A stretch of DNA of 9,860 nt from Thermoplasmatales archaeon UBA447. GTDB taxonomy: Archaea; Thermoplasmatota; Thermoplasmata; Thermoplasmatales; Thermoplasmataceae. Both the position numbers and the translations under genes were made by a program. A model generated the notes under the pieces. That model was not told the origin of the DNA, made no database searches, and saw only the letters and a program-made list of their open reading frames with translations. The stretch lies in assembly GCA_002503205.1 (NCBI GenBank), contig DARE01000021.1, positions 1 through 9,860 on the forward strand, written 5' to 3'. Every line of letters starts with the position of its first letter. The stretch's first letter is position 1. This document shows positions 1 to 6,685 of this stretch, in pieces.

Positions 1-108
1 TCCATGTAAAAAATAACAGTTCATTGTATATGTATTTACATTGAAATTCCGAACCAGATTTTCGGCGTTCGCAGTACAATCAAAGAAAGGAAAGTTTGTA
101 ATATTCAT
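1..108 (-). CDS. Partial hypothetical ORF leaving the left edge
   Basis: A minus-strand frame opens with ATG at 108-106 and stays open for 36 codons to the window edge; the first residues read MNITNFPFFDCTANAENL. The frame is closed upstream by a TAA at 135-133. A GGGTG stretch lies about six bases before the ATG and could pair with the archaeal 16S anti-Shine-Dalgarno, which is the main support for a real start. I do not recognise the protein, and 36 residues are too few for a family call. It has several Asn and aromatic residues and no obvious signal peptide. It would be transcribed in the same direction as the glycosyltransferase operon that ends at 581, but about 470 bp of decayed or non-coding DNA separates them, so it is probably a separate unit. 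It may also be a chance frame. Confidence 0.3.
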   Translation of the reverse strand, partial: MNITNFPFFDCTANAENLVRNFNVNTYTMNCYFLHG

Positions 109-150
109 AATCGCACCCTGCAGTTCCGGAGCTTAATTGAAATTGTTATC

Positions 151-480
151 TTATGCTTTACCGATCAAGCGTCCATTGCCGGTGCCGATGTGTTCAGTTT
201 TCATTTATGCCCAAACGTCTCCGAAATCTCATGAAACGAGATCTGAGATGCCATGTCGGAAGCATGTAAGGAAATTTTGCCAGCTGGCCTAGAATCCGGA
301 TCGGATTCCATTGGCGAGTCGGTGTAAATTTGCAGTTTATGCAAATTCTTAGCCCATGATATTGCAGTTAATAGCTCCCTTATGATGGCCGCCTCGTCAT
401 GTGCCATTTTCAGTACACCGGCCGTTACCGCCGCCGGTATATCTGTATATCACATCGTACGCCTGCACGTACAGTGTCCC
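151..480 (-). pseudogene. Decayed RNase H-fold (RNase HI-like) gene remnant
   Basis: Three minus-strand frames in succession carry pieces that fit the order of an RNase HI domain. Around 404-480 one frame gives a VIYRYTGGGNGR stretch, like the first strand and glycine turn. At 201-407 a 68-codon frame (ATG at 407) gives HDEAAIIRELLTAISWAKN, like the AE..A...L..A helix with catalytic Glu, then LQIYTDS, like the strand with catalytic Asp, and ends near FGHK. A shifted frame from 204 to the TAA at 153-151 gives EHIGTGNGRLIGKA, like the terminal H-x-G...N...D-x-LA segment but with the Asp missing. The first catalytic Asp and the strands between the first two pieces also appear to be missing. This is reading by eye, not a database match: the order of motifs is suggestive, each piece is short. 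The alternative is that only the 68-codon frame is real, or that all is chance. The decay fits its position at the edge of a glycosyltransferase island. Confidence 0.33.
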
Positions 481-493
481 GTATACCGGCCGT
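417..493. repeat. GC-rich inverted and direct repeat patch
   Basis: GCCGGTATA at 433-441 and TATACCGGC at 482-490 are perfect 9-bp inverted copies with 40 bp between them. Inside that loop GTACG at 457-461 and CGTAC at 468-472 form a second, nested inverted repeat. In addition ACCGGCCGT occurs twice in direct orientation at 417-425 and 485-493. The patch is visibly richer in G and C than the flanking DNA. It overlaps the 5' part of the RNase H-like remnant. It could be a cruciform or RNA hairpin, a protein-binding site, or debris of a recombination or insertion event; nothing chooses between these. Confidence 0.4.
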
Positions 494-580
494 ACTGGTC
501 ACAAGGTGCACATTAGAAGGTGCTATGATGCATCAGACAGAGTCCTTATCGAGTCCTCTGATTAAAGTGAAACTTTTCAG
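494..580. other. Non-coding stretch after the glycosyltransferase operon, possible terminator
   Basis: No gene is supported here. It lies directly downstream of the minus-strand family-4 glycosyltransferase stop. CAGAG at 538-542 and CTCTG at 556-560 can pair, as can ATCAGA at 532-537 with TCTGAT at 557-562, and GAGTCC is repeated at 540-545 and 551-556. On the minus strand these could form a weak hairpin about 20 bases past the stop, preceded by short T runs. That would suit transcript ending, but there is no strong T tract after the hairpin, so a terminator is only a possibility. Confidence 0.2.
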
Positions 581-1678
581 TCAGAGTTTTTTCTGATTAC
601 TAACGACACTTCTGATGAGGGAGTCCCACAATTCCGCGGTTTTGTCCCAGGAATATTTCTGCGCCACTTTGACCGAGGATGACCACCATCTTTCCGGATC
701 CTTCAATATGGAGAAAGCAGCCTCAGCAAGTGCATCCCTGTTGCCATTCTCAACTTTGATGCCGTTCAGCCCATCCTCCACAGCATCCCTGACCCCGGGC
801 ACACAGTAGGCAACGGTGGGTGTGCCGGCAGCTGAGGCTTCAAGAATAGAAAATCCCCATCCCTCGGTAACAGAGGTGTGGACATTGAGCCAGGATGAAG
901 CAACTATAACTGAAAGTTCATCACTGGAGATTCTTCCTTTGAATTCAACATTATTCTGGACATCTAACTCATTTGCCAGTCTTTTCATGCTCTGTTCTTC
1001 CGGCCCTGTTCCAATGATGAAAAGTTTGATGTCTCCAATCTTGCAGAGTATGCTCTTAAGCAGGTATAGAATTTCCTCTGGTCTTTTGTATCTTCTCATT
1101 CCACCAAAATAAACAATGCTTGGGTATTTTGATTTAGCAGCAGAATGAAACATTTTCCTGTCAACTCCCGGAGGAATCATTATTATTTTATCCTCCTTTA
1201 TCCCCAGTTTGAGAAGATCATTTCTAGATGTTGCCGATTCAGTGACGAAATATTTACCATGGTAGATGATTAAGTAGCATCTTTCAATTGCTGTGATCAG
1301 TTTAGCTATTACTGCTCTGACCTGCCCAGGAAGAGATCTGGCGTGAAGATGGTGAAAGAACACGACATTGTGTTTGTTCAAAATAGTTGAGGAAATCCAC
1401 GGGACTGCATGCCCTAGGTCATCCACTACGAGATCAAAATGGTATTTAAAAAGAAAAACAGGAAGCGCTAGATGCGGTCCTATGTTTTTACCAAAGCGAT
1501 GGATTTCAATTCCATTGAGATTTTCCACAGGTTTGCATCCTTCCCAGCCTCCTGCTAGCAGAATTATTTTATGACCTTTCTGAAGGAGTCTTATACATAC
1601 TTCGGATATTGTTCTCTCCGCGCCACCGGCTCTTGGATTTAGTGGATCACGATGTGCAAGCCAGAGGATTTTTGACAT
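581..1678 (-). CDS. Glycosyltransferase family 4 (GT-B fold)
   Basis: A 365-residue retaining GT-B glycosyltransferase that probably adds a hexose from a nucleotide-sugar donor to a growing glycan on the cytosolic face of the membrane. The N-terminal Rossmann half has the acceptor-side GGAER motif at residues 18-22. The C-terminal half has PPGVD at 169-173, the donor-phosphate Arg/Lys pair within GGMRRYKRPE (192-201), and the family's EX7E motif with E272 and E280 inside TEGWGFSILE. Length is normal for family 4 and there is no signal peptide. I chose ATG at 1678 because MSKILWLAHRDP is a typical family-4 first strand. An open extension to 1753 would add 25 unlikely residues and overlap the upstream gene by 67 bp. 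An AGGT lies shortly upstream of this ATG. The gap to the upstream glycosyltransferase is 8 bp, so the two form an operon read from the promoter near 2545. Sugar donor and acceptor cannot be told from sequence. Confidence 0.93.
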   Translation of the reverse strand: MSKILWLAHRDPLNPRAGGAERTISEVCIRLLQKGHKIILLAGGWEGCKPVENLNGIEIHRFGKNIGPHLALPVFLFKYHFDLVVDDLGHAVPWISSTILNKHNVVFFHHLHARSLPGQVRAVIAKLITAIERCYLIIYHGKYFVTESATSRNDLLKLGIKEDKIIMIPPGVDRKMFHSAAKSKYPSIVYFGGMRRYKRPEEILYLLKSILCKIGDIKLFIIGTGPEEQSMKRLANELDVQNNVEFKGRISSDELSVIVASSWLNVHTSVTEGWGFSILEASAAGTPTVAYCVPGVRDAVEDGLNGIKVENGNRDALAEAAFSILKDPERWWSSSVKVAQKYSWDKTAELWDSLIRSVVSNQKKL

Positions 1679-1686
1679 GGTTCTAC

Positions 1687-2520
1687 CTATGATCTTCCCG
1701 ACAACATGCCAATGAGAAATGAAATACTTCTCACTGAGATTAGCGGAGAACACAGCATGTTACCAATAAACTGATTCATGCTTATCTTTCTCATGTGTGA
1801 ACCTAGTCTACTTGCATTGTATAATGGAATTGCTTTCAGTATGGTTTGGTCTTTGCCGTAAGTTCGATATTTGCGATAAATTGACATAATGGAATCGTCC
1901 TCGTAATGCTTAATTAATTCATCATTCTTGTAGTAGAAAAATGAATCTGTCATCGAGATGGCCTCCTGAAAAATAATGTGATGTTCACCATATCCGATGG
2001 AATTGAACATTCTATCAGGTATCTTTTGTCTGAGAGAACTAAAGACTTTGCTTAATAGATTGTTTTTATAGAGCCGCGGGAGAATGTAGGATGGGATTCT
2101 TTCCTTTATTCTATCAGGCTCGGTATTTCTTTCAGAGATATCCTTGTATATTTTAGCCTGAGTTGCCCAGAATCCAGAACCAATGGATCCCTCTCTGATT
2201 GCCACCATATCAAAACTCTCAATATATTGTTTCAAGATATCAAGAGCATTATGTTCCAGCAACCTGGTTGAATCCATCACCAAACTATATCTGCCCTTTG
2301 AGAGACTGTGAGAGACTTCTCTTCCCCGCAAATGTTTTATCTTACCAACTTCGACGTGCCTGACTGAATAATCCTCAAGTATTTTCAAGATTGCTGGCTC
2401 TGAGGATGAGTTAGCGCAAACAATTTCAAATGAATCATATGATTGCCTCATTATGGATTCCAGCGAGTCTTTTAGACTTTTTTCTCCCCGTGTAATAATT
2501 TCAATAGAGAAATCCACCAC
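1687..2520 (-). CDS. Divergent family-2-like glycosyltransferase
   Basis: A 277-residue protein with the outline of a GT-A, family-2 glycosyltransferase: a first strand FSIEIITRG at 4-12, a helix, the EIVCANSSSE strand and loop at 32-41, the REVSHSLSKGRYSLVMD helix and strand at 67-83, and a C-terminal HYEDDS...YRKYRTYGKDQ segment like the acceptor-side His and RkyxxYG helix of lipid-linked-sugar glycosyltransferases. The usual nucleotide-binding Asp after the second strand reads Asn here (N37), and the usual DxD metal site reads D83-S-T. The enzyme may therefore be metal-independent, use an unusual donor, or be inactive. The start is GTG at 2520: an in-frame TAA precedes it immediately, with a second GTG as the next codon. 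A TATA-like box about 25 bp upstream makes a leaderless transcript likely. It stops with TAG 8 bp before the family-4 gene and is the first gene of that operon. Confidence 0.8.
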   Translation of the reverse strand: MVDFSIEIITRGEKSLKDSLESIMRQSYDSFEIVCANSSSEPAILKILEDYSVRHVEVGKIKHLRGREVSHSLSKGRYSLVMDSTRLLEHNALDILKQYIESFDMVAIREGSIGSGFWATQAKIYKDISERNTEPDRIKERIPSYILPRLYKNNLLSKVFSSLRQKIPDRMFNSIGYGEHHIIFQEAISMTDSFFYYKNDELIKHYEDDSIMSIYRKYRTYGKDQTILKAIPLYNASRLGSHMRKISMNQFIGNMLCSPLISVRSISFLIGMLSGRS

Positions 2521-2536
2521 TTATTAGGAAGATGTG

Positions 2537-2550
2537 TAATATTAATAAAG
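2537..2550. promoter_or_regulatory. Palindromic TATA element shared by two divergent glycosyltransferase promoters
   Basis: The 54-bp gap between the divergent starts at 2520 (minus) and 2575 (plus) contains one AT-rich element, TAATATTAATAAAG, whose core TATTAATA (2540-2547) is a perfect palindrome. Read on the minus strand it gives TTTATTAATA, centred about 24-26 bp from the GTG at 2520. Read on the plus strand it is centred about 31 bp from the GTG at 2575. Both spacings suit an archaeal TATA box with transcription starting at or a few bases before the start codon. No other TATA candidate is visible in the gap. BRE elements on each side are not obvious. Confidence 0.6.
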
Positions 2551-2574
2551 AATTGCCAATACCCGTCTTGAAAG

Positions 2575-3510
2575 GTGACGCGTATAATTTCCGGAGTGGA
2601 CTTTTTTTTATCGGAGGATTCCCCAGTAAGTGTGGTTATCCCCACCTACAACCGTTATTCCATGCTTAGGAGACTCCTTGAATCCTTGAAAAAGACAAAG
2701 TTTCCTGTGAAGGAGATCATAGTGATAGATGATGCCTCAGATGACCAAGCCTACAGTTCATTACAGCAAGAATTCCCATACATCAAGTATATCCGGCACA
2801 GCCATGTTATGTATGTAGGGGAGAGCAGGAATGATGGAATAAGATTGGCTTCTGGCGATTATATATTTATGGTGGATGATGATAATACCGTTGACAGTGA
2901 GTGCATCGGTAATCTGGTTGAAGTGATCTCAGAAGATCCATCCATTGGCGTAGTTGCCCCTGTAACCTGCTATTATTCTCAACAGGACACGGTGATGTAT
3001 GCCGGTTCCAGATTTTCAAAATATATTAGGCGTACAATATTTCTATTTAAAGATCAAAAATATGCCTCGGTAAACCGGGAAGTTTACGAAACAGATGGAT
3101 TTGCCAACAGTTATATGTTTAGGAAGGATGCTGTGAGAAAGGTTTATCCTATCCCGAAGGATATCTTATTGGGTGGCGAAGATGGCTTCATTCAGATGCG
3201 AATAAAAAAGGAGCTTGGAATGAAGCTAGTTCTTGTTGGAAATGCCAGAGTTTTTCACGACTTTCTTCCATCTCAAATGTATTCGAGAATGACGCCATTC
3301 AAACTATATTATGCCATGCGGGGAAAGATAACGTTTGAAAAGAAGCTTGAGCGTGGTTTTCAGAAATTAATCTTCTCCTTTGCAGTACCTGTTTATGCCG
3401 CTTATTATTTGCACTGGGCCATGCGGACAGGAAAGAAAAAAGAGGGGATAATTGCCGTCCTTCTTGGGTTGAGAGATGGTCTTCTGGGAATTTATATCAA
3501 CAGATATTAA
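2575..3510 (+). CDS. Family 2 glycosyltransferase with C-terminal membrane segments
   Basis: A 311-residue GT-A glycosyltransferase, the only plus-strand gene in the window. It starts with VSVVIPTYN at 18-26, the classic first strand, then IVIDDASDD at 49-57 for nucleotide binding, RNDGIRLASGD at 85-95, the metal-binding D101-D102-D103, and GGED at 200-203 with the likely catalytic Asp. After the catalytic domain come two hydrophobic stretches at about 269-285 and 293-308, so it is probably anchored to the inner face of the cell membrane, as is common for enzymes extending lipid-linked glycans. The start is GTG at 2575, with an in-frame TGA six bases earlier; a TATA-like element about 31 bp upstream fits a nearly leaderless transcript. 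Its TAA overlaps the stop of the convergent DUF2079 gene within TTAA at 3507-3510, so neither has room for its own terminator. It resembles rhamnosyl- or galactosyl-type family-2 enzymes, but the donor is unknown. Confidence 0.92.
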   Translation: MTRIISGVDFFLSEDSPVSVVIPTYNRYSMLRRLLESLKKTKFPVKEIIVIDDASDDQAYSSLQQEFPYIKYIRHSHVMYVGESRNDGIRLASGDYIFMVDDDNTVDSECIGNLVEVISEDPSIGVVAPVTCYYSQQDTVMYAGSRFSKYIRRTIFLFKDQKYASVNREVYETDGFANSYMFRKDAVRKVYPIPKDILLGGEDGFIQMRIKKELGMKLVLVGNARVFHDFLPSQMYSRMTPFKLYYAMRGKITFEKKLERGFQKLIFSFAVPVYAAYYLHWAMRTGKKKEGIIAVLLGLRDGLLGIYINRY

Positions 3511-6455
3511 TTGATAGCATATGATAACCCAACATACGAGGAACTGAGAGGAACAATGAAAAGATAGAATATCTCTGGTGAAAATCTTTGGCTGAAAGTA
3601 TTACTGCTATATGAAACAGTGGCACCCACGTAATTATTGAAAGAAAACACTGGTGAAGATATTGTCTGAACCCTGCCATTGGAATAAACAGAAACAGACC
3701 GGTTAATGCCATAGGCAATCGCAACATTGTTTTCTTCCGCCAGATTCAGATTCAACAGATTTACAGTTTTATAATTTGTGATTTCGTTTCCAAATGATAA
3801 GGTTGATTTTCCTGAAGAATTCGCGACATAGATACTGTCTGAGTACCCACCGAGTGATGGACCGTTCAATACAACCCCGGCAGTGTTCTGAGTTGATCCG
3901 AAGCCCCAACCCATGATAATGCTATTAGAAACACTGGCTCCAGTACCTACCGCTTCGTAAGCAGCCCCGTTATTAAACCCATTAAGATATAATCCGTTGT
4001 TGACCAGTATAGAGCCCCCAGGTAGACCGTAACCTCCGGATATAACTCTAAGGAAAGGATTCAGAATGTTGCCCTTAAAATTGTAATAGTCGGAAGTACT
4101 GCTTGGGTGGCCAAATACATAAACACCATTGTCGAACTGGCCATAGTAATGGCTTAGTTCTGGAGCTTCTCCAACTGATAGACCGTTCATTACAGATACA
4201 TTCTTCTGGAAGGCCATTATTGTAATATCCTCTGACCCGCCTGGAGGAATTGAGCCGGGGTTAATCCAGTAGACTGCCGTGGTCGAATTGTAAGCTTCCA
4301 ACCAAGAACTTATAGGATTAGCACCACTGAAAAACCCGATGTTTGTCCATGCCCTGTTATTTGCATAATTTAACTGGCTGGATTTAAGGGTTAGCATCAT
4401 TGGTACTGATTCAGATGATTTATTGCCTTGATTGTAAATAAACATGCCAACAGTATTTGGCGAAAAATCAGATATTGTGAGATATTCGGACGAATATTTG
4501 GTAATTTCACCCTTAAGGCCTGAAGAGACAACGCTGAAAGTGTAATCGGATGGTGCAATTACTGTCATATTAAGACTATAATTAAGCGGCCCAGAGTAGT
4601 CACTAAGATTGAAAGACCTTGCAAATGTTGAAACACCGTTGCTTGCCTCGATTGAAATGTTTCCTGTAAGATTGTTGGCAGTGAATCCGAAAGAGAATTT
4701 ATAATTAGCTGGGAGTAGAAATATCTTATAAAATGTATTAAAGAGAGGCCAATTGTGCAAGCTTCCATTAAAACTATAGAACGTCACTGTGCTTTCATGA
4801 TAAACGTAATTAGAACCTATAAAATTCATACCTGATGATATAACTGTATCACCGGTGTAATTCAATTTGTATAGATAAAATGGGTAGGAATAGGCCAGTA
4901 AGCCATAATGGTAATGGGAATAGAAATATGGAAACCATGTTGACATGCTGCCATCACTTGAATTGTAAAACGGAAAAGTATACCAGCCGCCAGATGTTCC
5001 CGCGTTATTGACATCCACAGCAATAAACTGTGGGACAGTTGAACTAGGTTTAGGGCCTTCATCATAGAATGATGTACTGAGCCAAGGGAGATTTCCTGGT
5101 CCGAACACGAAATTCCTAGGGCGATTTGCATACTGCGGCTCGCTATCCTCAATCATCACAGTGGTGTTCCGTGGTACAAGGCCAACGAATTGATTGGCAG
5201 TTCTGTCAGATGATGTTACATTTATTTCGTGACCGAAATTGGCATATGCATTAATGCCTGGGAGGTTTGGGTTATTTAACGGGCCATATGGGTTGTAAAA
5301 AATTCCCATGAAGATAATGAGGATAACGAAAAGTAAGATTCCTGTTTTCTTTATTGTGCCATTTTGAATTGGAACTTTTAAGGTTATTTTCTCATTATCT
5401 TTTTTCTGAGCGGAAAATGTTGGCAAAAGAATTAGAAAAAACAGTATGGGGGTGAAATACTCACCATCATACTGGGCTTTTATACTACTAAAAGTATATC
5501 CCCCGAACAAAATAAATGCTATTACCGGTAAAATAGATAATATATAGATGATCTCGCCCTTCTCAATCACCAAAGCAAAAATAACTATGAATAGAATTGC
5601 CATTAAAAAAATGATAATAAAACCTTGGTTGAATAATGATACCAAGTTTCCAAGATATCCAGAAATAATGCTTTGTGATGTTGAGGAGACACCACCATTA
5701 AATGATGCAAGGCCAGTTAATTTATATTGCCAGCCTGCAAAAATTATGGAAGGGATTGGCGCAAGCAATAATGCAGCCTTCTTCAAATTTTTCCGAATAT
5801 CAAAACTATGTTTTTGCCCCCATGCTCTTCTAAAATGATCTGCTTCATTTATAATTAAGAAAATTATCACGAAGAAAGCCATGACAATATTCGTTGTCGC
5901 AGCAAAGAAATAAAGTATCCAAGATAGCTTTGGCCTGTTATCCATAAAATAGAAAGCAGCAAAGAAGAAAGTTGAGAAAAAACCGGCGATGTGGAAATCA
6001 AAAAATAAATACCAGCTAATGGGAAAGAAAAAAATGAAGGAGAGAGCAAGTGCAACAGATATCGGTTCTGAGCCATACTTTCTTCTAGCTATTAAATATA
6101 TAAAGACGCTGGCCAATAATGTACCGAATGACTGTATGTAAAGAAAAGTACCTGGATCTGGAAAAACAAGGGTTATGTACGAGATGAAAAGCGTAAAAGG
6201 CTTAGAAGTAGGCACCAATATCAGCAATTTACTGATGGAATATGTTCTCGCAATGGAATTAAGTGAAGAGACCTGGGCACCAAGATCATAAACAAAGGCG
6301 TGAAATGAGTATAACTTTTGTAATTCAACGATTAACCACAATGAAGATGATAATATATACATCGCTAGAACAAGAAAGAAGGCATAATTCCTCCTTAACA
6401 GAAGAATAATCGATGATAGTTCTTCTTTAACTTTGGAAGAATGGTTTGAGTTCAT
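3507..6455 (-). CDS. DUF2079 polytopic membrane protein with large sequon-rich outer domain
   Basis: A 982-residue protein in two parts. Residues about 25-390 hold roughly ten membrane helices and match the DUF2079 pattern by eye: YDLG at 56-59 after the first helix, FPDPGTFLYIQSFG (98-111), LIARRKYGS (121-129), and FFDFH at 151-155. The family is probably a GT-C-like membrane glycosyltransferase fold, since an Asp in the first outer loop (here D57) is shared; its function is not established. Two residues usual in the family, a His in the first loop and the Glu of the RED-like motif, seem absent (SKPFTLF and ATTNIVM instead). Lysines at 369-370 before the last helix place residues 388-982 outside the cell. 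That domain has 15 N-glycosylation sequons (first N412, last N918) and a Gly/Asn/Ser-rich C-terminal third (about 770-982) that reads like a LamG/concanavalin-like sandwich, tentatively. ATG at 6455 has a TATA-like box about 31 bp upstream; the gene is probably monocistronic. Confidence 0.85.
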   Translation of the reverse strand: MNSNHSSKVKEELSSIILLLRRNYAFFLVLAMYILSSSLWLIVELQKLYSFHAFVYDLGAQVSSLNSIARTYSISKLLILVPTSKPFTLFISYITLVFPDPGTFLYIQSFGTLLASVFIYLIARRKYGSEPISVALALSFIFFFPISWYLFFDFHIAGFFSTFFFAAFYFMDNRPKLSWILYFFAATTNIVMAFFVIIFLIINEADHFRRAWGQKHSFDIRKNLKKAALLLAPIPSIIFAGWQYKLTGLASFNGGVSSTSQSIISGYLGNLVSLFNQGFIIIFLMAILFIVIFALVIEKGEIIYILSILPVIAFILFGGYTFSSIKAQYDGEYFTPILFFLILLPTFSAQKKDNEKITLKVPIQNGTIKKTGILLFVILIIFMGIFYNPYGPLNNPNLPGINAYANFGHEINVTSSDRTANQFVGLVPRNTTVMIEDSEPQYANRPRNFVFGPGNLPWLSTSFYDEGPKPSSTVPQFIAVDVNNAGTSGGWYTFPFYNSSDGSMSTWFPYFYSHYHYGLLAYSYPFYLYKLNYTGDTVISSGMNFIGSNYVYHESTVTFYSFNGSLHNWPLFNTFYKIFLLPANYKFSFGFTANNLTGNISIEASNGVSTFARSFNLSDYSGPLNYSLNMTVIAPSDYTFSVVSSGLKGEITKYSSEYLTISDFSPNTVGMFIYNQGNKSSESVPMMLTLKSSQLNYANNRAWTNIGFFSGANPISSWLEAYNSTTAVYWINPGSIPPGGSEDITIMAFQKNVSVMNGLSVGEAPELSHYYGQFDNGVYVFGHPSSTSDYYNFKGNILNPFLRVISGGYGLPGGSILVNNGLYLNGFNNGAAYEAVGTGASVSNSIIMGWGFGSTQNTAGVVLNGPSLGGYSDSIYVANSSGKSTLSFGNEITNYKTVNLLNLNLAEENNVAIAYGINRSVSVYSNGRVQTISSPVFSFNNYVGATVSYSSNTFSQRFSPEIFYLFIVPLSSSYVGLSYAIN

Positions 6456-6480
6456 ACCAGTTTTCCTCTATAGATCATAG

Positions 6481-6490
6481 CATATAATTG
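6481..6490 (-). promoter_or_regulatory. TATA-like box of the DUF2079 gene
   Basis: On the minus strand the sequence reads CAATTATATG, centred about 31 bp before the ATG at 6455, so transcription would start some five bases ahead of the start codon. An AGAGGA stretch at about 6465-6470 looks like a ribosome binding site ten bases before the ATG, but it would lie upstream of that transcription start. Either the leader is longer or the AGAGGA is incidental. Confidence 0.4.
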
Positions 6491-6503
6491 TTCTCTCTGA
6501 TCG

Positions 6504-6537
6504 GACTCAGTACACTCACTGCATTTCGCGACTCAGT
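6504..6537. repeat. Paired GACTCAGT direct repeats
   Basis: GACTCAGT occurs at 6504-6511 and again at 6530-6537, a period of 26 bp, with a similar ACTCACTG between them. On the minus strand the pair sits just upstream of the TATA-like box at 6481-6490, the position used by archaeal activators. A period of 26 bp, about 2.5 helical turns, would not put both copies on the same face. The match may be chance. Confidence 0.3.
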
Positions 6538-6557
6538 CTCATCCTTAATTCGTAGTG

Positions 6558-6608
6558 TTTAAAGAAAAACTCTTCCCGATTTATTTTTACCCCTAGATTT
6601 TTTAGGAG
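6558..6608 (-). terminator. Possible terminator after the 6686-7585 glycosyltransferase gene
   Basis: On the minus strand a short hairpin can form (CTCCTA at 6608-6603 with TAGGGG at 6595-6590, one G-U pair, 7-base A-rich loop), followed about 20 bases later by TTTTTCTTT (6569-6561). Archaeal termination relies mainly on T-rich tracts, so the T run is the stronger part of the evidence. It lies some 80-120 bp past the stop codon. Confidence 0.3.
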
Positions 6609-6685
6609 TTAAATGTGAGAATTTGTTGGGTATGAAATCTATGGAAGTTGAATGTTGCATATCATGTAGAAAATTACAAATGAAC

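Larger units (their letters stand above)
6456..6685. other. 230-bp intergenic region upstream of the DUF2079 gene
   Basis: No gene is supported here; the only frames are a few codons long. On the minus strand it holds, in order, the end of the 6686-7585 transcript with a possible terminator (6558-6608), a pair of direct repeats (6504-6537), and a TATA-like box for the DUF2079 gene (6481-6490). The length, against 8 bp or overlaps elsewhere in the island, suggests that the DUF2079 gene has its own control. Confidence 0.6.

Noticed and set aside
399..596. 65-codon plus-strand frame.
   Set aside because: Its composition (Arg-, Ser- and Thr-rich) resembles no protein I know, and it lies across repeats and a minus-strand remnant, with no start signals.
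615..1574. Several plus-strand frames inside the family-4 glycosyltransferase gene.
   Set aside because: They are antisense shadows of a well-supported coding region, with no recognisable motifs.
1679..1753. N-terminal extension of the family-4 glycosyltransferase to an ATG at 1753.
   Set aside because: It would overlap the upstream gene by 67 bp and add 25 residues with no family counterpart; MSKILWLAH at 1678 is a standard first strand.
3497..5152. Minus-strand frames of 67-96 codons within the DUF2079 gene (3497-3727, 4565-4768, 4862-5152).
   Set aside because: They are out-of-frame readings of the same strand as a 982-codon gene, with low-complexity hydrophobic or Ser-rich translations.
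5548..6076. Frames at 5548-5838 (plus) and 5867-6076 (minus).
   Set aside because: They shadow the membrane-helix part of the DUF2079 gene; hydrophobic codons read out of frame or antisense give long open frames by chance.
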